Below, piece after piece: positions 1-6,994 of a stretch of 18,585 nucleotides of DNA; within the stretch, counting starts at the first letter, position 1, and each line of letters opens with the position of its first letter. The stretch is from Yinghuangia elevatio (GTDB taxonomy: Bacteria > Actinomycetota > Actinomycetes > Streptomycetales > Streptomycetaceae), in contig NZ_JBEZFP010000173.1 in the NCBI RefSeq assembly GCF_040649515.1, positions 1 to 18,585 of the forward strand. The letters run 5' to 3'. The notes under the pieces were generated by a model. The model saw only the letters and a list, made by a program, of their open reading frames with translations, was not told where the DNA came from and searched no databases. The translations under genes were made by a program, and so were the position numbers.

Positions 1-28
1 GTTTTACTGCCTTGCCCTCCCCCCAGCC

Positions 29-88
29 GGGGGGGTGGGGGGGCGGGGGGGCCGGGGGCCGGGTATCCCCCCCGCCCGCCCCCCCACC
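29..88. repeat. G-run cluster forming a 14-bp inverted repeat and possible G-quadruplex
   Basis: The top strand carries consecutive G runs of 7, 7, 7, 5 and 3 bases (29-63), separated by only one or two bases, followed by a C-rich tract. Positions 34-47 and 75-88 are a perfect 14-bp inverted repeat (GGTGGGGGGGCGGG and its complement). The stretch could fold as a hairpin or as a G-quadruplex. It may end transcription of a gene lying left of the window, but no such gene is visible. Runs of this length are also prone to slippage and sequencing error. Confidence 0.6.
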
Positions 89-446
89 GCCCGCGCCACG
101 GCCGCGCGTTGCCCGACCCCCCGTCGCAACGGCCACGTGTGGCAACGAAGTCCGGTACGCCCGCCACACGACACCGCCCGCCGACGAGCACGCCGCGCCG
201 CGGTCCGACCGCCTTGCGGCAGTCCTCCCGAGGCACCCCGGAAACCCCTTTTGGTACTCCACTATCCGTTCGCCGCGCCCCGGTATCCCATTTCGGCGGA
301 CGCCCGGCCGGCGCCCGCCGGGGAGGTAGCGTTCCGCTCGCCCGAGCGACCGGAGCGTGTGATCTCTGCACGCGACGCGTGTGGTCTTCGCCGGTGCGGG
401 CGGCGCCGGTGGAAACCGGGCGTGCGTGGGCTGCGGAAGGGGTCAC
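89..446. other. Non-coding region upstream of the GH16 gene
   Basis: About 360 bp with no reading frame that looks coding; the open frames here are Pro/Arg-rich by-products of base composition. The stretch 245-275 is less GC-rich than its surroundings and could hold the promoter of the downstream gene, but I cannot fix -35 and -10 boxes with confidence. A purine-rich ribosome binding site (GGAAGGGG, 435-442) lies just before the GTG at 447. Confidence 0.4.
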
Positions 447-1991
447 GTGACACAGCGGGCGACGGCACTCGGGTCCGACGACGGCGAAACGCCGCGTGTC
501 CGGGCGCGGAAGTGGGCGATCGGGGCCGCGGCCGCCGCGCTCGTCGTGGTGGCGCCCATCGTGATGGTCGCCGACGCGGTGTCCGACCGCGGCGAGTCGC
601 GCTCCGAGTCCGTGGTCCCGGACCTGGCGGGCGGGGACGGGGCACACCCCGGCTGGGAACTGACGTGGTACGACGAGTTCGACGGCGGCGCCCTGGACGG
701 TGGCAAGTGGATCACCTGCTTGTCCGGTTACGACACCACCAAGCCGTGCAAGGGAGCCACCGACGGCGAGCAGCAGAAGTACGTCCCCGAGCAGGTCCGG
801 GTCGCCGACGGCGCGCTGCAGCTGACCGCCGAGCGCAAGCCGACCGACGGCCTGCCCTTCGCCTCCGGCGCGGTGAGCACCGGGGCCCGGGCCGGCGAGT
901 CCTTCGACGCCAGTCGGCAGTTGTTCCACCCGGGCATGTACGTCGAGGCGCGGGTGCGCCTGGCCCCCGGCGCGGCGATGTGGCCGGCCATGTGGCTGAT
1001 GCCCAAGGTGCCGAAGGCGCCGTACCTGCCGGAGATCGACGTGTTCGAGTTCGCCGGGGACCAGCGGATCGCCCAGGCCCGCCTGCACTCGGACGGCCCG
1101 TGCCGGACCGGTTTGGGCGAGGAACGCGGCGAGCGCGAGTGCTATGGCGAACTGGCGCGTGCGGGAACGTACTTCGCCGACGAGTACCACCTGTTCGGGA
1201 TCGACTGGCAGGCCGACCGGCTCACCTACTACGCGGACGGTGAACCGGTTCTGTCGGTGCTCGGCGGGTCCGTGCCGCGTGAGCAGATGTACCTCATCTT
1301 CAACCTTGCGGTCGGCGGCACCATGGGCGGGGACACCGCGCAGACCCCGGCGAAGTCCACGATGTCGATCGACTACGTGCGGGCCTGGGCAGGTTCCGGC
1401 CAGGTTCCGGTCGGCATCCCGAACGACGCCGGGACGGGCGGCGGGGCTCCCCCGGCCACGCTCGCGCCGACGGCGCTCCCGCCGAGCCCGCCCGCTCCGT
1501 CGTCGGCCGCGCCGAGCACGGGCTCCGCCCCGCCGACGACCACGACGCCGCCGCCTCCGGTGCGGACCACCAACGCGCCCACCACGTCGTCGCCGCGCCC
1601 GCCGAAGCCCCCGGCGTCGTCGGCCGCGCCCCCGCCCCCTCCCTCGGCCCCGCAGGGCGACCCGTGGCTGGAGTTCCTGGCGCCGGCCGACTACAGCACG
1701 GTCCGCGGCATCGTCACCGTCCGGGTACGCGTCAACGGTCCCCGTGACCGCGTCCAGGAAGTGTCCTTCTACCTCAACTCGAAGGACTGCAACTCGCCGA
1801 AGGGCGACGCGACGTGGATCGGCTACGACCGCGACGACGACAACGACGGTGTCTACGTCATCTCGTTCGACTCCCGCCGGCTCGACAACGGCTGCAACAC
1901 CGTCTCGACGGTCGGCATCGACGTCGCCGACGAGTACCGCTACTACCCGCCGGTCGGACGCGTGCACCTGGACGTGTACGTGGCCAACTGA
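447..1991 (+). CDS. GH16 family glycoside hydrolase (beta-glucanase/laminarinase-like), secreted or membrane-anchored
   Basis: Predicted 514-residue exported endo-beta-glucanase-type enzyme. I chose the GTG at 447 because GGAAGGGG lies 4 nt upstream; an ATG at 381 would add 22 residues and has no such site. Residues 22-45 form a hydrophobic segment after Arg/Lys, a signal peptide or anchor. The GH16 domain (about 70-320) opens with WELTWYDEFDG and contains the catalytic signature EIDVFE at 196-201, whose two Glu are the nucleophile and acid/base in this family. A Pro/Thr/Ser linker (about 323-404) leads to a C-terminal beta-rich module (405-514) with two Cys and an acidic DDDND patch. I do not recognise this module; it may be an Ig-like or carbohydrate-binding domain. 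The family acts on beta-1,3 or mixed-linkage glucans; the substrate here is inferred. Confidence 0.92.
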   Translation: MTQRATALGSDDGETPRVRARKWAIGAAAAALVVVAPIVMVADAVSDRGESRSESVVPDLAGGDGAHPGWELTWYDEFDGGALDGGKWITCLSGYDTTKPCKGATDGEQQKYVPEQVRVADGALQLTAERKPTDGLPFASGAVSTGARAGESFDASRQLFHPGMYVEARVRLAPGAAMWPAMWLMPKVPKAPYLPEIDVFEFAGDQRIAQARLHSDGPCRTGLGEERGERECYGELARAGTYFADEYHLFGIDWQADRLTYYADGEPVLSVLGGSVPREQMYLIFNLAVGGTMGGDTAQTPAKSTMSIDYVRAWAGSGQVPVGIPNDAGTGGGAPPATLAPTALPPSPPAPSSAAPSTGSAPPTTTTPPPPVRTTNAPTTSSPRPPKPPASSAAPPPPPSAPQGDPWLEFLAPADYSTVRGIVTVRVRVNGPRDRVQEVSFYLNSKDCNSPKGDATWIGYDRDDDNDGVYVISFDSRRLDNGCNTVSTVGIDVADEYRYYPPVGRVHLDVYVAN

Positions 1992-1998
1992 CGGGTCA

Positions 1999-2041
1999 GG
2001 GCCGCGCGGCGCGCCATCCTCCGTCACGCGCCGCGCGGCCC
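1999..2041 (+). terminator. Perfect 15-bp hairpin after the GH16 gene
   Basis: GGGCCGCGCGGCGCG at 1999-2013 pairs perfectly with 2027-2041 across a 13-nt loop, starting 8 nt after the GH16 stop. It is followed by a pyrimidine-rich stretch rather than a clear T-run, as is common for actinomycete terminators. Confidence 0.75.
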
Positions 2042-2191
2042 TTCCTCCCCTGCGCCGGGCGGGGCCGGGCGTACGTCTGCCGCCACAGCCGGCCACTGAC
2101 CCGGCAGCCGTTCCCCCAGCCAGGCACCCGGCCACGCAACCGGCCGCCGTCCGGCAGCATGGGCCCGGGCTGGTTGGGCACCCATCTCTAT

Positions 2192-3829
2192 ATGGCTGCC
2201 ACACACATCGAAACCGAACGCAAGTACGAAGGCGGCGCCGCCGAAACCCGCCTGAACCCGAGCGGCCTCCCGGGTGTGTCGGGAGTGGTCCCCGCCCCGG
2301 ACGAGGAGCTCGACGCGGTGTACTACGACACCGCCGATCTGCGGCTCCTCGCGCACGGAACGACGCTGCGCAAGCGCGCGGGCGGGCACGACGAGGGGTG
2401 GCACCTCAAGCGCGGCAAGGGCGACGACCGTCGCGAGGAGATCCAGCTGCCGACGACGGACGACGACGTCGTACCGGAGGAGCTGCACGTACGCGTGAAA
2501 GCCCTCGCCCGCGGCAAGCCGCTGGTCCCGGTGCTGCGCATGCGCACCCGGCGCGAGCGCGAGCACCTGGTGGACGGGCACGGCGCCGCGGTCGCCGAGA
2601 TCGCCCGGGACCACGTCGCCGCCGAGATCCTGGACGCGGCGCGGCCCGGCGGCCGCCGCCCCGCGGGCCGGCGCCGAGCTGGCGCCCGGGGATCCGGCGC
2701 GGCACCGGGCACCGGATCGGCCGGCGAGGACGTGCCCGGGCGCATCGTGTCCTGGGCCGAGCTGGAGGTCGAGTTGGAGAACGGCGCGGAGGGAGCGGCC
2801 GCGAAGTCGCTCCTCGACGCGGTGGAGAAACAACTCGCGTCCGACGGCTGGCAGCGTTCGGCCAGCGCGTCCAAGACGGCCCGGGTGTTCGCCGACGGAC
2901 ACCACACCCAGGCAACGCCGCGACCGCCCCGGGCCGGCAGTGCCGGGCAAGTCGTACACGATCGGCTCGTCGAGCAGGTCCGTGTGCTGGTCGCGACCGA
3001 TCCGGGGGTGCGCCTGGACGAGGAGGAGGCCGTCCACGACATGCGGGTGGCGGCGCGGCGGCTGCGAAGCCTGCTGCGGTCGTACCGGCGGTTGTTCGAC
3101 CGTGCGGTCACCGACCCGGTGGCCGACGAACTGCGGTGGCTGGGCCGGGTCCTGGGGGACGCGCGCGACCACGAGGTGTTGGCGGCCCGGCTCACCGGGC
3201 GGGCGGACGACCTGCGCCTCGCCGACGCCACCGGGGCGACCGCGGCCGATCTGGCGGACACCGGGGCGCGGATCCACGCGACGGAGTTGCGGTCGTACGG
3301 CCTGGCGCGCGCGGCCGCCCTCGCGGAGCTGGACAAGCGGCGCTACTACCGGCTGCTCGACAATCTCGCCGCCATGGCGGCCGATCCGCCGCTGCGGGCC
3401 CGCGCCGACCACGACGCCCGGCCGGAGCTGCGGCGGACCCTCAGGCGCGAGCAGCGCAGGCTCGCCGACCGCGTGGCCGCCGCCCGGTCGGCGCCGGTCG
3501 GGCCGGAAGGGGATGCCGCGCTGCACGCCGCCCGCAAGGCGGCCAAGCGGGCGCGCTACGCGGGTGAGACGGCCCAGGCGTTCGCCCCGGCGGCCAAGCG
3601 GTTCGCGAAGCGGACCAAGGACGTGCAGCGGCTGCTGGGCGAACACCAGGACGCGGTGGTCGCGCGGTCCGCGGTGCGGCGCATGGCGGTCGAGGCCCGC
3701 GCCGCGGGTGCCGATTCGTTCGCGTACGGGCTGCTCTACGCCGCCGAGGACCGCGCCGCCGCCGACTCCGCCGCGCGGCTCCCGAAGGCGTGGAAGCGTG
3801 CCAAGGCAGGCAAGCTGACCCGCGTCTGA
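2192..3829 (+). CDS. CYTH and CHAD domain-containing protein
   Basis: Predicted 545-residue cytoplasmic protein. The N-terminal CYTH (triphosphate tunnel) domain shows the ExExK signature as E7, E9 and K11 within IETERK, followed by alternating basic and acidic strands (for example LRMRTRRERE and WAELEVELE). A Gly/Arg/Pro/Ala-rich insertion of about 35 residues separates late CYTH strands. The CHAD helical domain starts near residue 249 with conserved His segments: AVHDMRVAARRLRS (His282), RDHEVLAARL, ALHAARKAAKRARY and LLGEHQDAVV. CYTH proteins bind or hydrolyse triphosphates and CHAD domains bind polyphosphate, so a polyphosphate-linked role is likely; the reaction is not shown. The ATG at 2192 fits family N-termini but has no clear ribosome binding site. 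An in-frame ATG at 2159 would add 11 residues. Confidence 0.9.
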   Translation: MAATHIETERKYEGGAAETRLNPSGLPGVSGVVPAPDEELDAVYYDTADLRLLAHGTTLRKRAGGHDEGWHLKRGKGDDRREEIQLPTTDDDVVPEELHVRVKALARGKPLVPVLRMRTRREREHLVDGHGAAVAEIARDHVAAEILDAARPGGRRPAGRRRAGARGSGAAPGTGSAGEDVPGRIVSWAELEVELENGAEGAAAKSLLDAVEKQLASDGWQRSASASKTARVFADGHHTQATPRPPRAGSAGQVVHDRLVEQVRVLVATDPGVRLDEEEAVHDMRVAARRLRSLLRSYRRLFDRAVTDPVADELRWLGRVLGDARDHEVLAARLTGRADDLRLADATGATAADLADTGARIHATELRSYGLARAAALAELDKRRYYRLLDNLAAMAADPPLRARADHDARPELRRTLRREQRRLADRVAAARSAPVGPEGDAALHAARKAAKRARYAGETAQAFAPAAKRFAKRTKDVQRLLGEHQDAVVARSAVRRMAVEARAAGADSFAYGLLYAAEDRAAADSAARLPKAWKRAKAGKLTRV

Positions 3830-3844
3830 GCGGGCTCCGCGGAC

Positions 3845-3865
3845 CCGGCCCGCGTGCGCGGCCGG
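3845..3865. terminator. Possible terminator between convergent genes
   Basis: CCGGCC at 3845-3850 pairs with GGCCGG at 3860-3865 across a 9-nt loop, 15 nt past the CYTH-CHAD stop. The stem is short, so the call is tentative. Confidence 0.35.
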
Positions 3866-3899
3866 ACCGACGCGGGCTCGGCGGCGCGCCCGGTTCGGT

Positions 3900-3931
3900 G
3901 CCGGTTGCCGGTTGCCGGTTGCCGGTTGCCG
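3900..3931. repeat. Four tandem copies of a 7-bp unit (GCCGGTT)
   Basis: GCCGGTT occurs four times head to tail (3900-3927) and is followed by a partial fifth unit. It lies in the 203-bp gap between the convergent CYTH-CHAD and hemerythrin genes, where I see no coding potential. The copy number may vary by slippage. Confidence 0.85.
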
Positions 3932-4032
3932 ACGCGACCGCCGGTGAGACGGCGTAGCCGTGAAGCGGGGCGGGCAGGTGTCCGGCCCGGTCACGCGCCC
4001 GCCCCTGGCAATGTGCGCAGGTGCCCTGCCGG

Positions 4033-4758
4033 TCAGGCGCCTATGCGCGGCAGGGACGCCGCGGACAGCAGGCGCTCGTAGCGGCGGCGCATCGTGCCGC
4101 CCAGCAGGCGGACCGGCGGCGGCACGGTGGCCGTCACATTGGCGACCGCACGCCGGTCGGCGCCCTCGAACATCCACGGCTGCACGAACATCAGCACCGC
4201 GCGCGGGGCGGTGGCGAGCAGGCGTCGCTCGACCGCGAGGTAGTCGCGTACGGCGACCCGGGCCAGCACCGGAAACACCGCCGCCTCCTCGCGCCGCAGG
4301 TGCTCGTGCACGAGGGTGTCGAACCGGGCGGCGGCGAGCGGCAGATCACCGAGAGTGCCGGGTGTCGCCAGGGCGGCCGAGACCGCGGCCATCGCCCGGT
4401 CGAGGCCGGCGTGGTCGTCGTCGAGCACGTCGTCGACGGACACGCCCGTACGGCGGCGCAGCTCGGGCCAAAACTGCTCGTCCTCGCTGTGGTGGTGCCA
4501 GTCGATGGCACCGCGCAGCCGCTCCCACCACGCGGCCGTCGCGGCCTGGCGGCCCGGCTCCGCGGCGACGGACGGCGCGGCGGCGACCAGCCTGCGCGCG
4601 TCCCGGCGCATAGCCAGGTGCAGCAGGGCGAACGCGTGGAGATGACCGGGGATCAGGTCGAGCCCGTGTTCGCTGGACACCGCGGACGGTGCGGACTTGG
4701 CGTTGGCGGCGGCAGTGGCGCTGGCAGCGTCGGTGGCGTCGACCGGCATGGCGGGCAT
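4033..4758 (-). CDS. Hemerythrin HHE domain-containing protein
   Basis: Predicted 241-residue soluble protein with a four-helix hemerythrin-like domain that would bind a di-iron centre. The ligand-type residues appear in order: HLHAFALLH (helix 1, about 40-47), DWHHHSEDEQFWPE (88-99), DDDHAGLD (His116) and VHEHLRREEAAVFP (His151, His153, Glu157/158). The first 30 residues are Ala/Ser-rich and probably disordered. The last 75 form a helical extension with FVQPWMFEGAD, beyond the basic domain. The ATG at 4758 has a strong GAGAGGAAGG upstream. In this family the iron site is tied to oxygen, nitric oxide or redox sensing; which applies here is not visible. It converges on the CYTH-CHAD gene. Confidence 0.88.
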   Translation of the reverse strand: MPAMPVDATDAASATAAANAKSAPSAVSSEHGLDLIPGHLHAFALLHLAMRRDARRLVAAAPSVAAEPGRQAATAAWWERLRGAIDWHHHSEDEQFWPELRRRTGVSVDDVLDDDHAGLDRAMAAVSAALATPGTLGDLPLAAARFDTLVHEHLRREEAAVFPVLARVAVRDYLAVERRLLATAPRAVLMFVQPWMFEGADRRAVANVTATVPPPVRLLGGTMRRRYERLLSAASLPRIGA

Positions 4759-4856
4759 CCCTTCCTCTCGGGTGCCGGCCTGTTTCCGGCGCTCCCTTTC
4801 CGTGTCTCCATCTCAACGCACGCCGCGTCGGCGCTCCATCGCCGTGACTCCAGGCT

Positions 4857-5276
4857 TCATACGCGATCGTCTCGGCCCATGCCGTAGACGTCGACGGCGT
4901 TCCCGCCGAGCACCCGGCCGATCAACTCGTCGTCGCATCCGTGGCGTTCCGCCGTCTCGGCGAAGGCGCGCGCGTTCGCGGCGGTGCCGGGCATGCCCGG
5001 CCAGTCCGTCGCGAAGATGAACTTGCGGGCCAGACGCGGGAAGTTGAACCGGGCGTAGTACTCCGGCAGTTTGGCGGGCGGCAGCCCGGACAGTTCGATC
5101 CACACGTTGCCGTGCAGGGTGGCGAGCGTCGCGGCGGCTTCGTACCACCACCCCCGGCCGCCGTGCGCGAGCACGACGGTCAGGCCGGGAAAGCCACGCA
5201 GGACGGTGTCGAGGAGCACGGGGTCGGCGTAGGCGTTGGTGGAGCCCGCCGCGAAGGTCTTCACGCGCCTCCACAC
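4857..5276 (-). pseudogene. Amidohydrolase-2 family remnant, N-terminal half missing
   Basis: The 139 residues match the C-terminal half of metal-dependent amidohydrolases of the Amidohydro_2 type: GSTNAYADPVLLDTVLRGFP, VVLAHGGRGWWYEAA, NVWIELSGLPPAKLPEYY and FIFATDWPGMPG, then a normal C-terminus. These enzymes usually run to about 280 residues or more, with metal-binding HxH motifs near the N-terminus, and that part is absent. Similarity fades just before the AGSTN segment (about 5260), and the frame meets a stop near 5312 going upstream. The GTG at 5276 is only the first available start and has no convincing ribosome binding site. I read it as a remnant cut by a deletion or rearrangement; a short expressed protein is possible but unlikely to be catalytic. 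Confidence 0.7.
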
Positions 5277-5659
5277 CGACTGGCAGACCCACGCCCAGGC
5301 GTCGTGGGGTCAACTCGCCGACGACGAGGCCGCCTGAGGACTCGAGTCGCCGGACGCGGCAGATCTCACCGATCCCGCGACCGGCAACTCCCCCTGTCGA
5401 GCGGGTGGTTCACCGAGCACCGAGGATTTGCGGGCGCTCACCGAGCGCGTCGCGCAGGGCGGAACGGGAGGTGATCTCCGGCTTCGGGAAGATCAGGTGC
5501 AGGTGCGGGTGCGCGCTGCCGCCCGTCCACCACGAAGGCCGGCAGCACTTCACCGAGAACCGCAACGGGATCACGAGCACCCTCGCCTGCCACCTGGCCG
5601 CGCACGCGTCCACCTGGCTCCCGCCTGGCGACGTCGCGCACATCGTCGTCTGAATTCGT
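5277..5659. other. Gene-free junction with no recognisable coding sequence
   Basis: About 380 bp between the amidohydrolase remnant and the erm unit. A plus-strand frame ending at TGA 5335-5337 finishes in LHTDWQTHAQASWGQ and four acidic residues, which looks protein-like but has no start. Another plus-strand frame (5405-5653) ends with RQHFTENRNGITSTLACHL and continues to IVV; this too may be a decayed gene end. I recognise neither. I see no inverted repeats or target duplications that would mark an insertion sequence. Confidence 0.4.
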
Positions 5660-5688
5660 TTGCCCCGGCGGGACCGGGCACATAGCGT
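5660..5688 (+). promoter_or_regulatory. Candidate promoter of the erm leader unit
   Basis: TTGCCC at 5660-5665 and TAGCGT at 5683-5688 are 17 bp apart, close to the vegetative actinomycete pattern (TTGACN, 16-18 bp, TANNNT). Transcription would start near 5694-5696, giving a leader of about 475 nt before the erm start. The assignment rests on motif match and position only. Confidence 0.45.
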
Positions 5689-5769
5689 TGCCGGAGGTCC
5701 CGGACATCGCGGGGCCCGATGCCGTCTGCGCGATTGCGCGCAGTGCCCGACCGGTTCTGGAGAGCGCCC

Positions 5770-5883
5770 ATGTGTTGCTGCTGCTGCGCCGCGGTGACCC
5801 GCGCCGGCCTGGGGCTCGCCGCGACTATGTGCTTTCCGACATGGCGTACGCGGCGCGGCCCCGGAGCCCTGACCGGCCGGTAG
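5770..5883 (+). CDS. Candidate leader peptide with a five-cysteine run
   Basis: A 37-codon ORF starting MCCCCCAAVTRAGLGLAATM and ending at TAG 5881-5883. GGAGAG at 5759-5764 lies 5 nt before the ATG, a better ribosome binding site than most genes in this window have. An in-frame ATG at 5719 would extend it to 54 codons starting MPSARLRAVPDRFWRAP, with an Arg-Leu-Arg triplet at codons 5-7 like the macrolide arrest motif of some erm leaders; only a weak GCGGGG precedes that start. The stop is immediately followed by the first pairing element of the erm leader (5884-5893). Poly-Cys short ORFs are known as cysteine-responsive leaders in mycobacteria, but no sulfur gene lies downstream here. The role is inferred from position. 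Confidence 0.45.
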   Translation: MCCCCCAAVTRAGLGLAATMCFPTWRTRRGPGALTGR

Positions 5884-6172
5884 CGCCTGCCCGCTCCCCT
5901 GCCGCGACGTCGTCGTGCACGCCGTCGCGCAGCCGCGTCCACGCCTGCCCTCACTCAGGTCAGGGCCCCTCGCCCGATTCCGAACATCCGTGTTCGGGCA
6001 GGCGAAGCGGCTCTCCGACGGCACACGCCTACGGCACACGCTCAAGGCGCTCGCTCACAGCACACGCTTTCGGTGCAGCCCCGCGCGCCGGGGCCCGTCC
6101 GCGCCTCACGCGCGCGGTCCGTCGCCCCGCGGGTCTCGCCTGCCCGTCCCCAGGAAAGGGACGCAGGCCGTG
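5884..6172 (+). promoter_or_regulatory. Candidate translational attenuator in the erm leader RNA
   Basis: Element A, CGCCTGCCCG, occurs at 5884-5893 (A1) and 6137-6146 (A3), with 9 of its 10 bases at 5942-5950 (A2). Element B, its exact reverse complement CGGGCAGGCG, is at 5995-6004. A3 lies in the 5' arm of a hairpin over the erm ribosome binding site: GCCTG (6138-6142) with CAGGC (6164-6168), and CGTCCC (6145-6150) with GGGACG (6158-6163), loop CAGGAAA. The GTG start (6170) follows directly. B with A1 or A2 would leave the start masked; B with A3 would open it. A 7-bp hairpin (CCGAACA, loop TCCG, TGTTCGG; 5980-5997) overlaps B. Complementarity is seen directly; regulation is inferred. Confidence 0.55.
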
Positions 6173-6952
6173 GCCCGCACCTCCACACGCGACCGACTCC
6201 GTCGCGAACTCTCGCAAAACTTCCTCTCCCCTGCCGCCGCGCGACGCTTCGTACGTGTCGCCCGTCCCGCACCCGACGCGCTCGTCCTCGAGGTCGGGGC
6301 GGGGCGCGGCGCCGTGACAGCCGAGCTGGCCTCGGTGTGCGGCGAAGTCGTCGCGTACGAACTCGACCCGCACCACGCCCGGTTCCTCCGGGACCGGTTC
6401 GCCACGGGACCGCATCCCGTGACCGTCGTGCGCGGCGACTTCCTCGGCGCCCGCGCTCCGGACGGCCGATTCGAGGTGGTCGGCAACGTGCCGTTCTCCC
6501 GTACGTCCGACGTGGTGGCCTGGTGCCTTGCGGCACCGCGCCTCGACAGGGCGACGCTGGTGACCCAGTGGGAGTACGCGCGCAAACGCACCGGCGGTTA
6601 CGGCCGCTGGACGCTCCGCACGGTACGTACCTGGCCGACGTTCTCGTGGACCCTGGCCGGGCGCATCGCCCGCACGGAGTTCCGGCCGCAACCGCGGGTG
6701 GACGCGGGGGTCCTGCGTCTGACGCGGCAACCGGTGCCCCTGTTGCCGGCGCAATTCCTCGGCGCGTACGAGGAATTGGTCGACATCGGATTCACCGGCA
6801 GAGGCGGATCGTTGCACGCGTCGCTGCGTCCGCACGTACCGCGCCGCGTCCTGGACCGCGCGTTCGCCGGGGCCGGCATCGAACGCACAGAGGTGGTGGC
6901 CGATGTGTCGCCCAGTCAGTGGATCCGGCTGGCAGAGGAGTTGCTCGACTGA
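6170..6952 (+). CDS. erm: 23S rRNA (adenine-N6)-methyltransferase Erm, Erm(O)-like
   Basis: Predicted 260-residue enzyme that methylates the N6 of an adenine (A2058 in E. coli numbering) in 23S rRNA, giving resistance to macrolides, lincosamides and streptogramin B. Visible motifs are SQNFL (15-19), the SAM-binding VLEVGAGRGAVTAEL (39-53), YELDP (63-67), RGDF (88-91), the catalytic GNVPFSRTSD (105-114) and TQWEYARKRTGGYGRW (132-147), which is typical of Erm rather than KsgA. Length and motifs suit the Streptomyces Erm(O)-like group; mono- versus dimethylation cannot be told. I chose the GTG at 6170, which follows AGGAAAGGG (6152-6160). The frame stays open up to a GTG at 5915, but that 85-residue Arg/Pro-rich extension has no ribosome binding site and is unlike the family. 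Confidence 0.92.
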   Translation: MARTSTRDRLRRELSQNFLSPAAARRFVRVARPAPDALVLEVGAGRGAVTAELASVCGEVVAYELDPHHARFLRDRFATGPHPVTVVRGDFLGARAPDGRFEVVGNVPFSRTSDVVAWCLAAPRLDRATLVTQWEYARKRTGGYGRWTLRTVRTWPTFSWTLAGRIARTEFRPQPRVDAGVLRLTRQPVPLLPAQFLGAYEELVDIGFTGRGGSLHASLRPHVPRRVLDRAFAGAGIERTEVVADVSPSQWIRLAEELLD

Positions 6953-6994
6953 GGAACCGCGCGCCGACAGACGTGCCTACCGGCCGACAGCGCG

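Noticed and set aside
2024..4177. Long minus-strand frame opposite the CYTH-CHAD gene
   Set aside because: Its translation is Arg/Pro/Gly-rich without motifs, while the plus strand carries clear CYTH and CHAD signatures.
5405..5653. An 82-codon plus-strand ORF as a gene
   Set aside because: No ribosome binding site, basic filler in the first half and no recognisable domain; at most the end of a decayed gene.
5915..6169. N-terminal extension of Erm from GTG 5915
   Set aside because: The 85 residues are Arg/Pro/Ser-rich with no ribosome binding site and no family similarity. The region fits a leader RNA better. An Arg-Pro-Arg triplet over element A2 was noticed but is weak evidence for a separate leader peptide, since this frame has no stop before erm.
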